A DNA stretch of 39,927 bases from Ruminococcaceae bacterium OttesenSCG-928-A16 (GTDB taxonomy: Bacteria; Bacillota; Clostridia; Oscillospirales; Ruminococcaceae). The notes under the pieces were generated by a model. That model did no database searches, was not told the origin of the DNA, and saw nothing but the letters and a program-made list of their open reading frames with translations. Of the stretch, positions 33,336-39,927 are shown in pieces (within the stretch, counting starts at the first letter, position 1; each line of letters starts with the position of its first letter). The stretch lies in contig JAJDJP010000013.1 in the NCBI GenBank assembly GCA_030267215.1, positions 1 to 39,927 on the forward strand. The letters are read 5' to 3'. Position numbers and translations under genes: made by a program.

Positions 33336-33353
33336 AAGGAGGATATCTTCATA
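33336..33353 (+). promoter_or_regulatory. ribosome-binding site pointing to an ATA start
   Basis: AAGGAGG (33336-33342) stands 8 bases before ATA (33351-33353), which opens a stop-free frame into the peptidase gene. No ATG, GTG or TTG occurs in that frame until ATG 33507, 52 codons later, which has no good spacing of its own. Confidence 0.65.
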
Positions 33354-34982
33354 AAACCAAAAACAAAGGCAACCTTTACAGAACCAAAGTTAAAACAGCT
33401 TGCCGCTGCCCTTCCTCGTGAAGCGCGGCGGCGGCTTTTATCTGAGTACAAACAAGCAGCCCATCGGCAGCCCGCCACTCGCCCAGATCAGCAACCCATA
33501 CAGGAAATGCAGGAGGGTGTACAAAAAACCTCAGCCGCTGGGTACCGTTCTATCCGGCGTAGTGTTACGGGCCGACATAAAACCACCAAGAAAAATGCTG
33601 TTGAAGAACAGCGTTTGAAGGCGCGCAGAAACCATGTCAAAAACAAGATAGTAGGCAATAACAATTCTGCTGCATTTCAGCCCAAAACAGCGGGATTCAG
33701 TAGTAACTCCAGCAGTGCGAAGTCGGTAAAAACCATCAGCCGCGCCAGCGTTGCCTCAAAGAAGAAAAAGAATGCTGTGGCTCAAGCGAGAAAGGCGAGG
33801 GCACGCAAGCAAGCGGTACAAAAGGCGGCCAAGATGACACAGGCAGCAGCGAAGAAAACATCTATGGTAGTAAAAAAGGTGGCGGTTGCCGTAGGCAAAG
33901 CCGTCGCCGCTGCCGGCAAGGGTATTGCGGCGTTGGTGGCTGCAGGCGGGCCGGTTCTTATCCTCATCATGGCCATTGTGCTGGTTGCCGCTATCCTGGC
34001 CTCCGCTGTAGGAATCTTCTTTTCCAGCGAAGATAATAGCCCTGGTACTGTTACTGTGCGGCAGGTGGTACAGGAAACAACACAGGAGTTCAGCCAAGAG
34101 ATTGAAACCATTATTGCAAACAATGCCCATGACGAGTTGGTAGTACATTATGCAACCTCTGGTTATCTCCGTGCGGACAACTGGATTGACATCCTCACCA
34201 TCTTTGCGGTGGAAACTACTACAGCAGAAGATGGGATGGATGTGCTGACACTAGATGCCACCCGTGCCCAGCTATTGAAAGATACCTTTTGGAAAATGGT
34301 ATCCATTGGGCAGGAAGTGCAGGTATCTATCGAAGAAATAGCCATATTGGATGAGGACGGCAATGACACTGGTGAAACCGAAACGGTGGAGCACAAGACT
34401 TTGGTAATCACCATTACGGGGATATCCGCGTGGGACTATGCAGACCAGCACGGCTTTACCCCGCAGCAGAAAGAACTGGTGGAGGAAATGCTGAGTGGAG
34501 ACTATGACAGCTATTTTGAGGAACTGCTTGGGACTGCCTCCTATACTGGGGATGGCACCGGAGTTGTGGGAACTGGCAGCTTTATCTGGCCATCGTCAGC
34601 CAGTGATCTTGTCAGCTCTCCCTTTGGCACCCGTGTACACCCCATCTCTCATGAAATCTCCACCCACCATGGCATCGATATTCCAGCGCCGCACAGTAGT
34701 GAAGTCCTCGCGGCAGACGCGGGCACCGTCACCATCGCTACATTCCATGATTCTTACGGCTTTTACGTGGAGATCGACCATGGCAATGGGTACAAAACAC
34801 GATACGCCCATTGCAGTGTATTGAATGTTGCTGTAGGGGATACCGTTAACCAAGGGGATGTAATCGCCCAGGTAGGTAGCACCGGTGTGTCCACCGGGCC
34901 GCATATTCATTTTGAAGTGTTTGAGAATGGGGTGAGGAAAGACCCGCTGGGCTTCTTTAATAACTATACTACGGAGTGGTAA
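33351..34982 (+). CDS. M23 peptidase of the mating apparatus (CD1108-like)
   Basis: A 543-residue protein if begun at ATA 33351. Layout: basic, Lys/Arg/Ala-rich cytoplasmic part (1-195), one membrane helix (about 198-222), an extracellular domain, and an M23 endopeptidase at 410-530 with HHGID (H439, D443) and HIH (518-520) zinc ligands. It would open peptidoglycan locally for the channel, the VirB1-like task. It is the last plus-strand gene of the transfer operon. Starting at ATG 33507 would remove 52 residues that look genuinely coding (KPKTKATFTEPKLKQLAAAL). Confidence 0.9.
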   Translation: MKPKTKATFTEPKLKQLAAALPREARRRLLSEYKQAAHRQPATRPDQQPIQEMQEGVQKTSAAGYRSIRRSVTGRHKTTKKNAVEEQRLKARRNHVKNKIVGNNNSAAFQPKTAGFSSNSSSAKSVKTISRASVASKKKKNAVAQARKARARKQAVQKAAKMTQAAAKKTSMVVKKVAVAVGKAVAAAGKGIAALVAAGGPVLILIMAIVLVAAILASAVGIFFSSEDNSPGTVTVRQVVQETTQEFSQEIETIIANNAHDELVVHYATSGYLRADNWIDILTIFAVETTTAEDGMDVLTLDATRAQLLKDTFWKMVSIGQEVQVSIEEIAILDEDGNDTGETETVEHKTLVITITGISAWDYADQHGFTPQQKELVEEMLSGDYDSYFEELLGTASYTGDGTGVVGTGSFIWPSSASDLVSSPFGTRVHPISHEISTHHGIDIPAPHSSEVLAADAGTVTIATFHDSYGFYVEIDHGNGYKTRYAHCSVLNVAVGDTVNQGDVIAQVGSTGVSTGPHIHFEVFENGVRKDPLGFFNNYTTEW

Positions 34983-35036
34983 AGGAAAGCACTTGCTTTA
35001 TTGGCAATCGATTCCAGCTTGAAAACTTTGCAAAGA

Positions 35037-35068
35037 GTAGGGCTATCGCATCAAGGAGATAGCCCTAC
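35037..35068. terminator. hairpin between convergent operons
   Basis: A perfect 11-bp stem GTAGGGCTATC / GATAGCCCTAC with a 10-base loop lies between the plus-strand peptidase gene and the minus-strand gene ending at 35109. T-runs are weak on both sides, so termination efficiency is uncertain. Confidence 0.55.
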
Positions 35069-35108
35069 AGATAAATACGTGCCTCACCTTAATCAAAAAA
35101 ACTGTCCT

Positions 35109-35519
35109 CTATCTTTCTGGTTCTTGTTGCCTTGGTGTAAAATGAAACACCTCGGGAAGCTTATTCAAATAATTCTGTATGACAAGCTGTCTTCTTTCTC
35201 CCTGTATATTTGCATATATATATTTTTTTGCCTCATCATACATTTCGTGAAAAGTAGCTGTAAAGTATTCCGCTATATCTCCAGAATTCGATTCGAATAT
35301 AATCATTATGTCATCGTTTCCAAACGGCAAGCCATCCACGTCATTCTCATCATCTTTGATGTGTAGGAACAAATTATCATCACCAGTAACACCTTTAATT
35401 GAATATCGTCTGGGATAATCGTCCCACAGGCTACTAAATAAAGTGGAAGAAAAATAGGAAGACCAGTATCCGTCCTGTTTGGCTTTATCTAAGATAATTG
35501 AAAATCCATCAGCACACAT
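35109..35519 (-). CDS. unrecognised small acidic protein
   Basis: A 136-residue soluble protein, acidic in the middle (HIKDDENDVDGLPFGNDD) with a helical second half. GAGGTGAAG precedes the ATG at good distance. It shows no motif I know. Size, acidity and isolation resemble orphan immunity proteins, but this is a weak inference. The 234-base gap upstream (35520-35753) is AT-rich and shows no gene. Confidence 0.5.
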   Translation of the reverse strand: MCADGFSIILDKAKQDGYWSSYFSSTLFSSLWDDYPRRYSIKGVTGDDNLFLHIKDDENDVDGLPFGNDDIMIIFESNSGDIAEYFTATFHEMYDEAKKYIYANIQGERRQLVIQNYLNKLPEVFHFTPRQQEPER

Positions 35520-35753
35520 TTCTTCACCTCATAGTGTTTATTTGCATTGGAACTGCTTCGTTCTTTTCATTTGCTTAGAAAGACACCCGCAGTTTGCTAC
35601 ACTTTTTAATTGTTCTCAAAAAGATGAGATGCTACAACGAGCATGAGAAACACTCCACAGTCTTTCCTATGAATGACATTTAATTAATCACAAGATAAAA
35701 TTAGTCTTTGCACCATCTTTTAATTATCCCCTTCGATCAATAAATAACGCAAA

Positions 35754-36878
35754 CTATTGCAGAGGCACTAATATGCACTTGTCAATTGCTATATACGATT
35801 CTTCATCAGAAATAGTGATGATTGGGTCACCATCAAACAGACTATAACTGATGTTACCTTCATTATCTATTTTTCTCAATGCATGTGTATCCCACTTATC
35901 ATAACTATCTAAATCCAACTGGTACTCATGCTCCACATTCTTGTTGTATATTGTTATTCCGCGTGTATTCCATTTGGCATCGCTATGGCTTGTGGAATAG
36001 TTGCCCTGGGGGTTGCTGTAATTCATCCAATAAATGCTGTCGTACAGTGTGGCTACCATCCGGTATTTTCCAAGCGGAATATCCTCTCCGGCCTTGTACA
36101 TACCCTGTGGATATACATATTCCTCCTCCACATCCGACCATACCGGATGCAGCAGAGGTTTTTCTTTTAATTCAATCAAAATACAGTGCCTCAAATTGAC
36201 ATATTGCATGTCGGCATTGAGATGAACATACCCAAAGCGCATAAAGCTGATGTCTTCAAATGCAGTGTTGATTGTCCCTTTGCCGTAATAGGCTGTAGAA
36301 ATCGTAAAATATGTTCCCGATTTTATTGTGTCATCAATCTGGTAGGAGCCTTCATAATAAACACCACTCGACTCACTTTCAAAGGCAAGGGGTTCGTAGA
36401 GGAAAAGCATGCTGTTTTCAGATTCGTGGTAGAGTGTTTGGCCTTCTTTAAGCACAAAGTAAGTGATGGTGCTTGTGTGCGGCGAAGGCGTGATGATATC
36501 GGAGCCACTATATATGTAGACGGATGCCCACACATCGTCAGCTGTAGATGCCAGATAATATTCACCTGCCGCAATGTCTTTTCCAACAGTATATACGCCA
36601 GGAGGGATAGGTTCGACATCTAATTCGTTCAGATGTTTATATAGATTGGATTTATTGTCCATATTGCTTTCAACATAAGCATTATATTCCGCTATCTGTA
36701 TAGGCATTTCTCGCACATCAAAGCTATTGAAGTGCACATACTCCATTGGGGCATCGGCCATATTGACAAAGTAGTCCTCAGGAGACTTGGGTGCTCTGTT
36801 GCAGCTTGAAAACATAAGCACTGCCAAAGCAACGATGGTGATAGTTGCCAGCGTTTTGGTACTCTGTCGTCTCATCAT
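35754..36878 (-). CDS. lipoprotein with three GxYxxGxDIxxGxY repeats
   Basis: A 374-residue protein with a lipoprotein signal (VLMFSSC, Cys 26) and a mature part containing three related β-rich repeats: GVYTVGKDIAAGEY, GSYQIDDTIKSGTY and GMYKAGEDIPLGKY. This repeat occurs in unassigned secreted Firmicutes proteins. It would sit on the outer face of the membrane. TTTAGGAG precedes two adjacent ATGs. It lies in a minus-strand group of four unknown genes at the end of the transfer region and could act in surface exclusion or envelope sensing, which is speculative. Confidence 0.7.
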   Translation of the reverse strand: MMRRQSTKTLATITIVALAVLMFSSCNRAPKSPEDYFVNMADAPMEYVHFNSFDVREMPIQIAEYNAYVESNMDNKSNLYKHLNELDVEPIPPGVYTVGKDIAAGEYYLASTADDVWASVYIYSGSDIITPSPHTSTITYFVLKEGQTLYHESENSMLFLYEPLAFESESSGVYYEGSYQIDDTIKSGTYFTISTAYYGKGTINTAFEDISFMRFGYVHLNADMQYVNLRHCILIELKEKPLLHPVWSDVEEEYVYPQGMYKAGEDIPLGKYRMVATLYDSIYWMNYSNPQGNYSTSHSDAKWNTRGITIYNKNVEHEYQLDLDSYDKWDTHALRKIDNEGNISYSLFDGDPIITISDEESYIAIDKCILVPLQ

Positions 36879-36985
36879 ATCATTTACTCCTAAAGATAAC
36901 TGATGTTATATGTTGCAAACCCTTCTTGTACCCGTCTGGAATGTCTCATAGTATAAAACATTGGTGTTCTCGTAGTTATAGCGAA

Positions 36986-37438
36986 CTAATAATACTCAAA
37001 AAACAATTCTTGTGGTGAGAACGTTCCAAGTATCTTTGCTATCTCTTGCTTAATTGTGGTGGAATGTAAGATGTATTTTGTGTATTCTCTTATTGCATTA
37101 AGACTTGTTGTATCTTGCACTGGAGGAATTTGGACATACAGTTGTCGAGCTTTATTCAAAATCGACTCATCAATATCTAGCATCCGATTTTTTCCGGTTT
37201 TTTTAAGGATATATGTCTCAAAACCGCCATCGGTAGATTTACGTATTGTCAACTCATCTTGATATATTTCATAGACTCTTTCCTCATGGATATAGAAAGG
37301 CACAATGGAGGCCTCCTGTAAACACACTGCAGAGGTCGACTCGGTCAATGCTTGATCGAGATCTGAAAAACGATAATATGTTCCGCCAGATAGATAAAGT
37401 GGAGTTAGTGTGTCTATTAAATCGCTTAAAAACCGCAT
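36986..37438 (-). CDS. unrecognised soluble protein
   Basis: A 150-residue protein, no signal or membrane segment, with a central strand-rich part (YYRFSDLDQALTE, FYIHEERVYEIYQ) and a helical C-terminus (EYTKYILHSTTIKQEIAKIL). Start 37438 follows AAGGAG by 7 bases. The frame is open to 37552, adding a segment with KSCPGC, but no ribosome-binding site is seen there; this longer form remains possible. Not recognised. Confidence 0.5.
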   Translation of the reverse strand: MRFLSDLIDTLTPLYLSGGTYYRFSDLDQALTESTSAVCLQEASIVPFYIHEERVYEIYQDELTIRKSTDGGFETYILKKTGKNRMLDIDESILNKARQLYVQIPPVQDTTSLNAIREYTKYILHSTTIKQEIAKILGTFSPQELFFEYY

Positions 37439-37637
37439 ACCAAGACTCCTTGCATCACCCTGTATATTTAATTGCGATGAGACCTCCGTACAACCCGGAC
37501 ACGACTTCAAGAACGGGTTTCTTCCCCGAAATCTTTCAAAGAAATTCACCATTCAGCGCAACTCTGTGTTTGAACGAGGTGGAAGGGTCAGCCCCACACC
37601 TATATCTTACCATTTGCATAATATCGGCATGGAAATC

Positions 37638-37838
37638 CTACATATTAATCTCTCCACACTCTCTGGCTCTTGTTTTCTTTTCCCGTATATCATCAACCAA
37701 TTTGTTTAACTCTCCAGTGTCAATTTCAACATATGGATAGAACTCGATTTCCGAATCCGGGAAATCGATTAGAAAAGAATCAGTATTTTCGGCAAGTAAT
37801 AAAAGAATTTCACTATCGGAAAAATCTTTGATGTTCAT
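37638..37838 (-). CDS. unrecognised very acidic small protein
   Basis: A 66-residue protein with alternating acidic residues (DFSDSEILLLLAENTDSFLIDFPDSEIEFY). AAGGAG lies 8 bases before the ATG, and a good promoter lies 111 bases upstream, so expression is likely. Function unknown; small acidic proteins can be DNA mimics or immunity proteins. Confidence 0.5.
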   Translation of the reverse strand: MNIKDFSDSEILLLLAENTDSFLIDFPDSEIEFYPYVEIDTGELNKLVDDIREKKTRARECGEINM

Positions 37839-37948
37839 CGGATATTCTCCTTCATCAATATGTTTACCGGGCCTGGTAGTTATTCGCCTATCTATCCATC
37901 GTTCCAGCCAGCCGCAAAACCCTCAACTATAATATTCCTCGTACCAAC

Positions 37949-37977
37949 ATTATACCGGGTGCCAGATAGGCTTACAA
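37949..37977 (-). promoter_or_regulatory. promoter of the minus-strand unknown cluster
   Basis: On the minus strand TTGTAA (37977-37972) and a perfect TATAAT (37954-37949) are separated by 17 bases. It faces the gene beginning at 37838 and shares the 348-base gap 37839-38186 with the divergent xre promoter. Nothing else gene-like is seen in that gap. Confidence 0.65.
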
Positions 37978-38102
37978 CACTTTCCTTTGAGATTTAACCA
38001 GTGCGCTGCTATAATCAAGGCGACTTCTGAAGTGGTTCGCCCATCCTATGGCACCATATTTCCCAGTGGCTACCCCAAACAAAATAATTTTGGATATTTT
38101 AC

Positions 38103-38131
38103 TTGACATGTATCTGCAGTTGATGTATTCT
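38103..38131 (+). promoter_or_regulatory. promoter of the XRE-ImmA module
   Basis: A perfect TTGACA (38103-38108) and TATTCT (38126-38131) with a 17-base spacer precede the regulator by 55 bases. Confidence 0.7.
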
Positions 38132-38133
38132 TT

Positions 38134-38165
38134 GGTTATACGCAGTGTAGCGTAATTGCGTAACC
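38134..38165. promoter_or_regulatory. probable operator dyad of the XRE regulator
   Basis: GGTTATACGCA (38134-38144) and TGCGTAACC (38157-38165) form an inverted repeat with two extra bases in the left arm and a 12-base centre. It lies across the transcription start, so binding by the XRE protein would repress its own gene. Confidence 0.5.
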
Positions 38166-38186
38166 ACGTAAAAAGGAGGGGATGTT

Positions 38187-38561
38187 TTGGAAACTCAACA
38201 GTCCTTTGGGGATTTTCTGATGAAGAAGCGAACCGAAAGGGATCTCACATTGCGCGAGATAGCCACCCAGATGGGTGTATCCATCGGGTTTTACAACGAT
38301 GTGGAAAAGGACCGGCGCAACCCTTTTGATAGGGCACAGTTAGAAAAAGTCATCTCTATCCTTGGCCTTACCGAACCGGATGTATCTACCCTGTACAACC
38401 TTGCAGGAAAAGGCAGGAACTCTGTGGCACCAGACCTACCCGAGTATATTATGCAACGGGATTATGTAAGTGCCGCCCTGAGAACAGCACGCGACCTTGG
38501 TGCTGGCGAACAGGAATGGTTGCAATTTGTAGAAGAACTCAAGCGTAAAAAAGGTAAATAG
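38187..38561 (+). CDS. XRE-family transcriptional regulator (ImmR-like)
   Basis: A 124-residue repressor-like protein with an N-terminal Cro/C1 helix-turn-helix (LTLREIATQMGVSIGFYNDVEKDRRNP, residues 19-45) and a helical C-terminal part. It starts with TTG at 38187 after AAAGGAGGGG. It is followed immediately by an ImmA/IrrE-type protease gene; in ICEBs1 and related elements such a protease cleaves the repressor on DNA damage or quorum signals and induces the element. That role is inferred here. Confidence 0.85.
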   Translation: METQQSFGDFLMKKRTERDLTLREIATQMGVSIGFYNDVEKDRRNPFDRAQLEKVISILGLTEPDVSTLYNLAGKGRNSVAPDLPEYIMQRDYVSAALRTARDLGAGEQEWLQFVEELKRKKGK

Positions 38562-38563
38562 TG

Positions 38564-39295
38564 ATGATAAACCCCAGTTATGATTTAAAATGGAATGGCA
38601 TTCCCATTTTGTCAAAAATACAAATTGATGAATTGGGGGAACAGTTTGTCAATGATTTTTGCCCTTCGGCAATGCAAGAGCCTTGTGAAATCGATGTGGA
38701 CCGCTTCATCACAAACTACCTTGGCATGCAATTGGATTACAACTACCTGTCGCATAACGCCGTCTATTTGGGAATGACTGTTTTCGGTGATACCGTCATT
38801 CCGGTATACAATCCCCACAAACAGGAAGCTGAGTATACCCCGGCAAAGGCGGGCACCATTGTCATCGATCATTCTCTTTTGGCCCCAAGGCAATTGCATC
38901 GCTATCGGTATACTGCCGGGCATGAAGCAGGGCATGGTGTTTTGCATGCACTCTACTTTAACCAGCGATTGCAGGCCAACCAAGACAGTGCCGCGATGGT
39001 GCAGTGCCGGATTAGTGGCGCGTTCGACACAAACTTTGCTACTCCTCCAGAATACTGGGGTTCGCTCGAGTGGATGGAATGGCAAGCCAATTGTTTTTCT
39101 TCAGCCTTACTGATGCCCCGAGCCATGGTGATACAATTAATGGCATCATTGCCACAAATGGCGCTACCTGTCCGCAGGCGGGCACAGGCTGTTGCCGCAA
39201 TGACCCAAACATTCAATATTTCAGCAGAAGCAGCAATATTCCGGCTGAAAGACTTGCGTCTCCTGCCAGAACTTGCTTCGCTGGATATTGATTGA
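38564..39295 (+). CDS. ImmA/IrrE-family metallopeptidase
   Basis: A 243-residue protein with the zinc motif HEAGH (in YTAGHEAGHGVLHAL, about residues 120-134) and a downstream Glu/Trp block (SLEWMEWQANCFSSALLMP) that supplies the third ligand, the ImmA/IrrE (DUF955) signature. The last 60 residues contain a winged-helix-like segment. ATG 38564 is chosen, AAGG lying 9 bases before it; an adjacent GTG at 38561 overlaps the regulator stop. It probably cleaves the XRE repressor to switch on transfer. Confidence 0.85.
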   Translation: MINPSYDLKWNGIPILSKIQIDELGEQFVNDFCPSAMQEPCEIDVDRFITNYLGMQLDYNYLSHNAVYLGMTVFGDTVIPVYNPHKQEAEYTPAKAGTIVIDHSLLAPRQLHRYRYTAGHEAGHGVLHALYFNQRLQANQDSAAMVQCRISGAFDTNFATPPEYWGSLEWMEWQANCFSSALLMPRAMVIQLMASLPQMALPVRRRAQAVAAMTQTFNISAEAAIFRLKDLRLLPELASLDID

Positions 39296-39328
39296 CCCTG
39301 TTTTGATTAATGGTTTCGGAGGTGCTTT

Positions 39329-39547
39329 ATGAAAAAACCCCTTGGTTGCCCAGCCTGTGGCAGCAGAATTATTGATGCGGACACTGGTGCGGTCACTGTA
39401 ACACGCGTCGTATCAAAGAACGAAATCTCTTCTCCTGGCCACTGGGAACCAGACTATATTTTAAAATGCTGGAAATGCGGGCAACATATCGGATTAAAGC
39501 ACATAGGCCATAAAATGGCCACGGAACATCAATTGATATTGGGATAA
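39329..39547 (+). CDS. small zinc-ribbon protein
   Basis: A 72-residue protein with two CxxC knuckles (CPACGSR, residues 7-10; KCWKCG, about 47-50), a classical zinc ribbon. CGGAGGTG precedes the ATG at good distance, 33 bases after the protease stop, so it belongs to the same transcript and is closed by a strong terminator. Function unknown; likely a nucleic-acid or protein-binding accessory. Confidence 0.7.
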   Translation: MKKPLGCPACGSRIIDADTGAVTVTRVVSKNEISSPGHWEPDYILKCWKCGQHIGLKHIGHKMATEHQLILG

Positions 39548-39582
39548 CATACTATACAGAGCATGATGCGAATGCGACATAC

Positions 39583-39622
39583 AAGCCTGATAGTAGCTTA
39601 AACGCTACTGTCAGGCTTTTTG
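39583..39622 (+). terminator. Rho-independent terminator
   Basis: AAGCCTGATAGTAGC and GCTACTGTCAGGCTT pair over 15 positions (one G-U) around a 6-base loop, followed by TTTTTG. It ends the XRE-ImmA-zinc-ribbon transcript. Confidence 0.88.
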
Positions 39623-39642
39623 TATTGGGAGGATTTGGTTTT

Positions 39643-39927
39643 ATGACAATCAGTAAGCAGATTATAGATGCCATGCGCAAAGCAAACGCAAAAGAAAAGC
39701 GAATGATTCGGCGGGACCGCGTACACGGGGATTGTTTTGGATATACCGATGGAGTTACAGAACTACAGCTAAAGAACATCACCCATTCTAATCCGACAGC
39801 TGACGCAGTGGAACATCTTACTGCTGGAGAGGAAATCAGAAGGGCTATATCCCATCTATCCCCAACCCATCAGCGGCGAATCTATGCTTTCTTTTGGGAT
39901 GGTTTAACATATGCGGAAATCGCCACC
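39643..39927 (+). CDS. sigma-70 region-4-like regulator (cut by window end)
   Basis: The first 95 codons of a gene running off the right edge. The visible end (EEIRRAISHLSPTHQRRIYAFFWDGLTYAEIA) is a sigma-70 region 4 helix-turn-helix, the type of small sigma-like protein encoded near the integrase end of Tn1549/Tn916-like elements. GGGAGG precedes the ATG. The rest of the helix-turn-helix and the C-terminus are outside the window. Confidence 0.8.
   Translation, partial: MTISKQIIDAMRKANAKEKRMIRRDRVHGDCFGYTDGVTELQLKNITHSNPTADAVEHLTAGEEIRRAISHLSPTHQRRIYAFFWDGLTYAEIAT

Larger units (their letters stand above)
12632..39927. mobile_element. Tn1549/CTn-type integrative and conjugative element (partial)
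   Basis: The backbone from ParA/ParB through oriT, relaxase, coupling protein, VirB-like channel proteins and M23 peptidase to the XRE/ImmA module and a sigma-like regulator is one conjugative element. The integrase and att sites are outside the window, so the right end is open. The left limit given here is only where backbone genes begin; cargo from 3 to 12.4 kb, and perhaps the ABC-3C operon, may also belong to it. Confidence 0.85.

Noticed and set aside
1..39927. CRISPR arrays, rRNA, tRNA, insertion sequences
   Set aside because: No regularly spaced direct repeats, rRNA- or tRNA-like segments, transposase or integrase coding sequence were seen.

Overview
The window looks like part of the genome of a low-to-mid-GC gut Firmicute (class Clostridia, most likely Oscillospiraceae or a relative), and most of it is one integrative and conjugative element (ICE) of the Tn1549/CTn family. 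The grounds are strong AGGAGG ribosome-binding sites, many TTG starts, Firmicutes-type protein families (PcfB, PrgI, PcfM/DpnD, YolD-like, ImmA/IrrE) and the conserved order relaxase - PcfB - VirD4 - VirB2-like - VirB6 - PrgI - surface protein - VirB4 - M23 peptidase. The left end holds accessory genes. No integrase, transposase or attachment site is visible, so neither ICE boundary is placed.

Layout. (1) 200-2779, minus strand: a three-gene ABC-three-component (ABC-3C) conflict operon (HNH effector, small middle component, DUF2326 ATPase) with a good promoter. (2) 3010-3400: decayed copies of the parA 5' end and of a small membrane-protein gene, joined by a hairpin repeat; intact versions lie near 12.6-13.8 kb. 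(3) 3428-9539: a maltodextrin-type sugar operon (LacI-family regulator with its own operator, GH13 enzyme, lipoprotein binding protein, two permeases, no ATPase). (4) 9613-12397, minus: YolD-like protein, Y-family DNA polymerase, HNH protein with an unrecognised N-terminal domain. (5) 12632-14987: small membrane protein, ParA, ParB, Cys-rich protein, terminator. (6) 15032-18440: HTH protein, C5 DNA methyltransferase, PcfM/DpnD, two tandem ArdA-type antirestriction proteins, DUF7007 protein. (7) 18460-20241: probable oriT, MobC, MOBP relaxase. (8) 20622-34982: type IV secretion/mating operon on the plus strand, interrupted at gene junctions by minus-strand passengers (membrane protein, ParE/Phd toxin-antitoxin, an unknown small protein, an Abi-like protein). 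(9) 35109-37838, minus: four unrecognised genes including a repeat-containing lipoprotein. (10) 38103-39927: XRE regulator and ImmA/IrrE-type protease, zinc-ribbon protein, and a sigma-region-4-like protein cut by the window end.

How it works together: ParA/ParB and the toxin-antitoxin pair would stabilise the element. The methyltransferase and ArdA proteins would protect it on entry. MobC and the relaxase process oriT, VirD4 docks the DNA, and VirB2/B3/B4/B6-like proteins plus the peptidase and adhesin build the mating channel. XRE/ImmA probably controls induction. The cargo offers the host sugar uptake, translesion synthesis and phage defence. The most unusual sequence observations are two core secretion genes whose only well-placed start codons are ATC and ATA, a three-copy palindromic repeat around the cargo together with a decayed copy of the partition module, and the accumulation of reverse-strand passengers inside the transfer operon.
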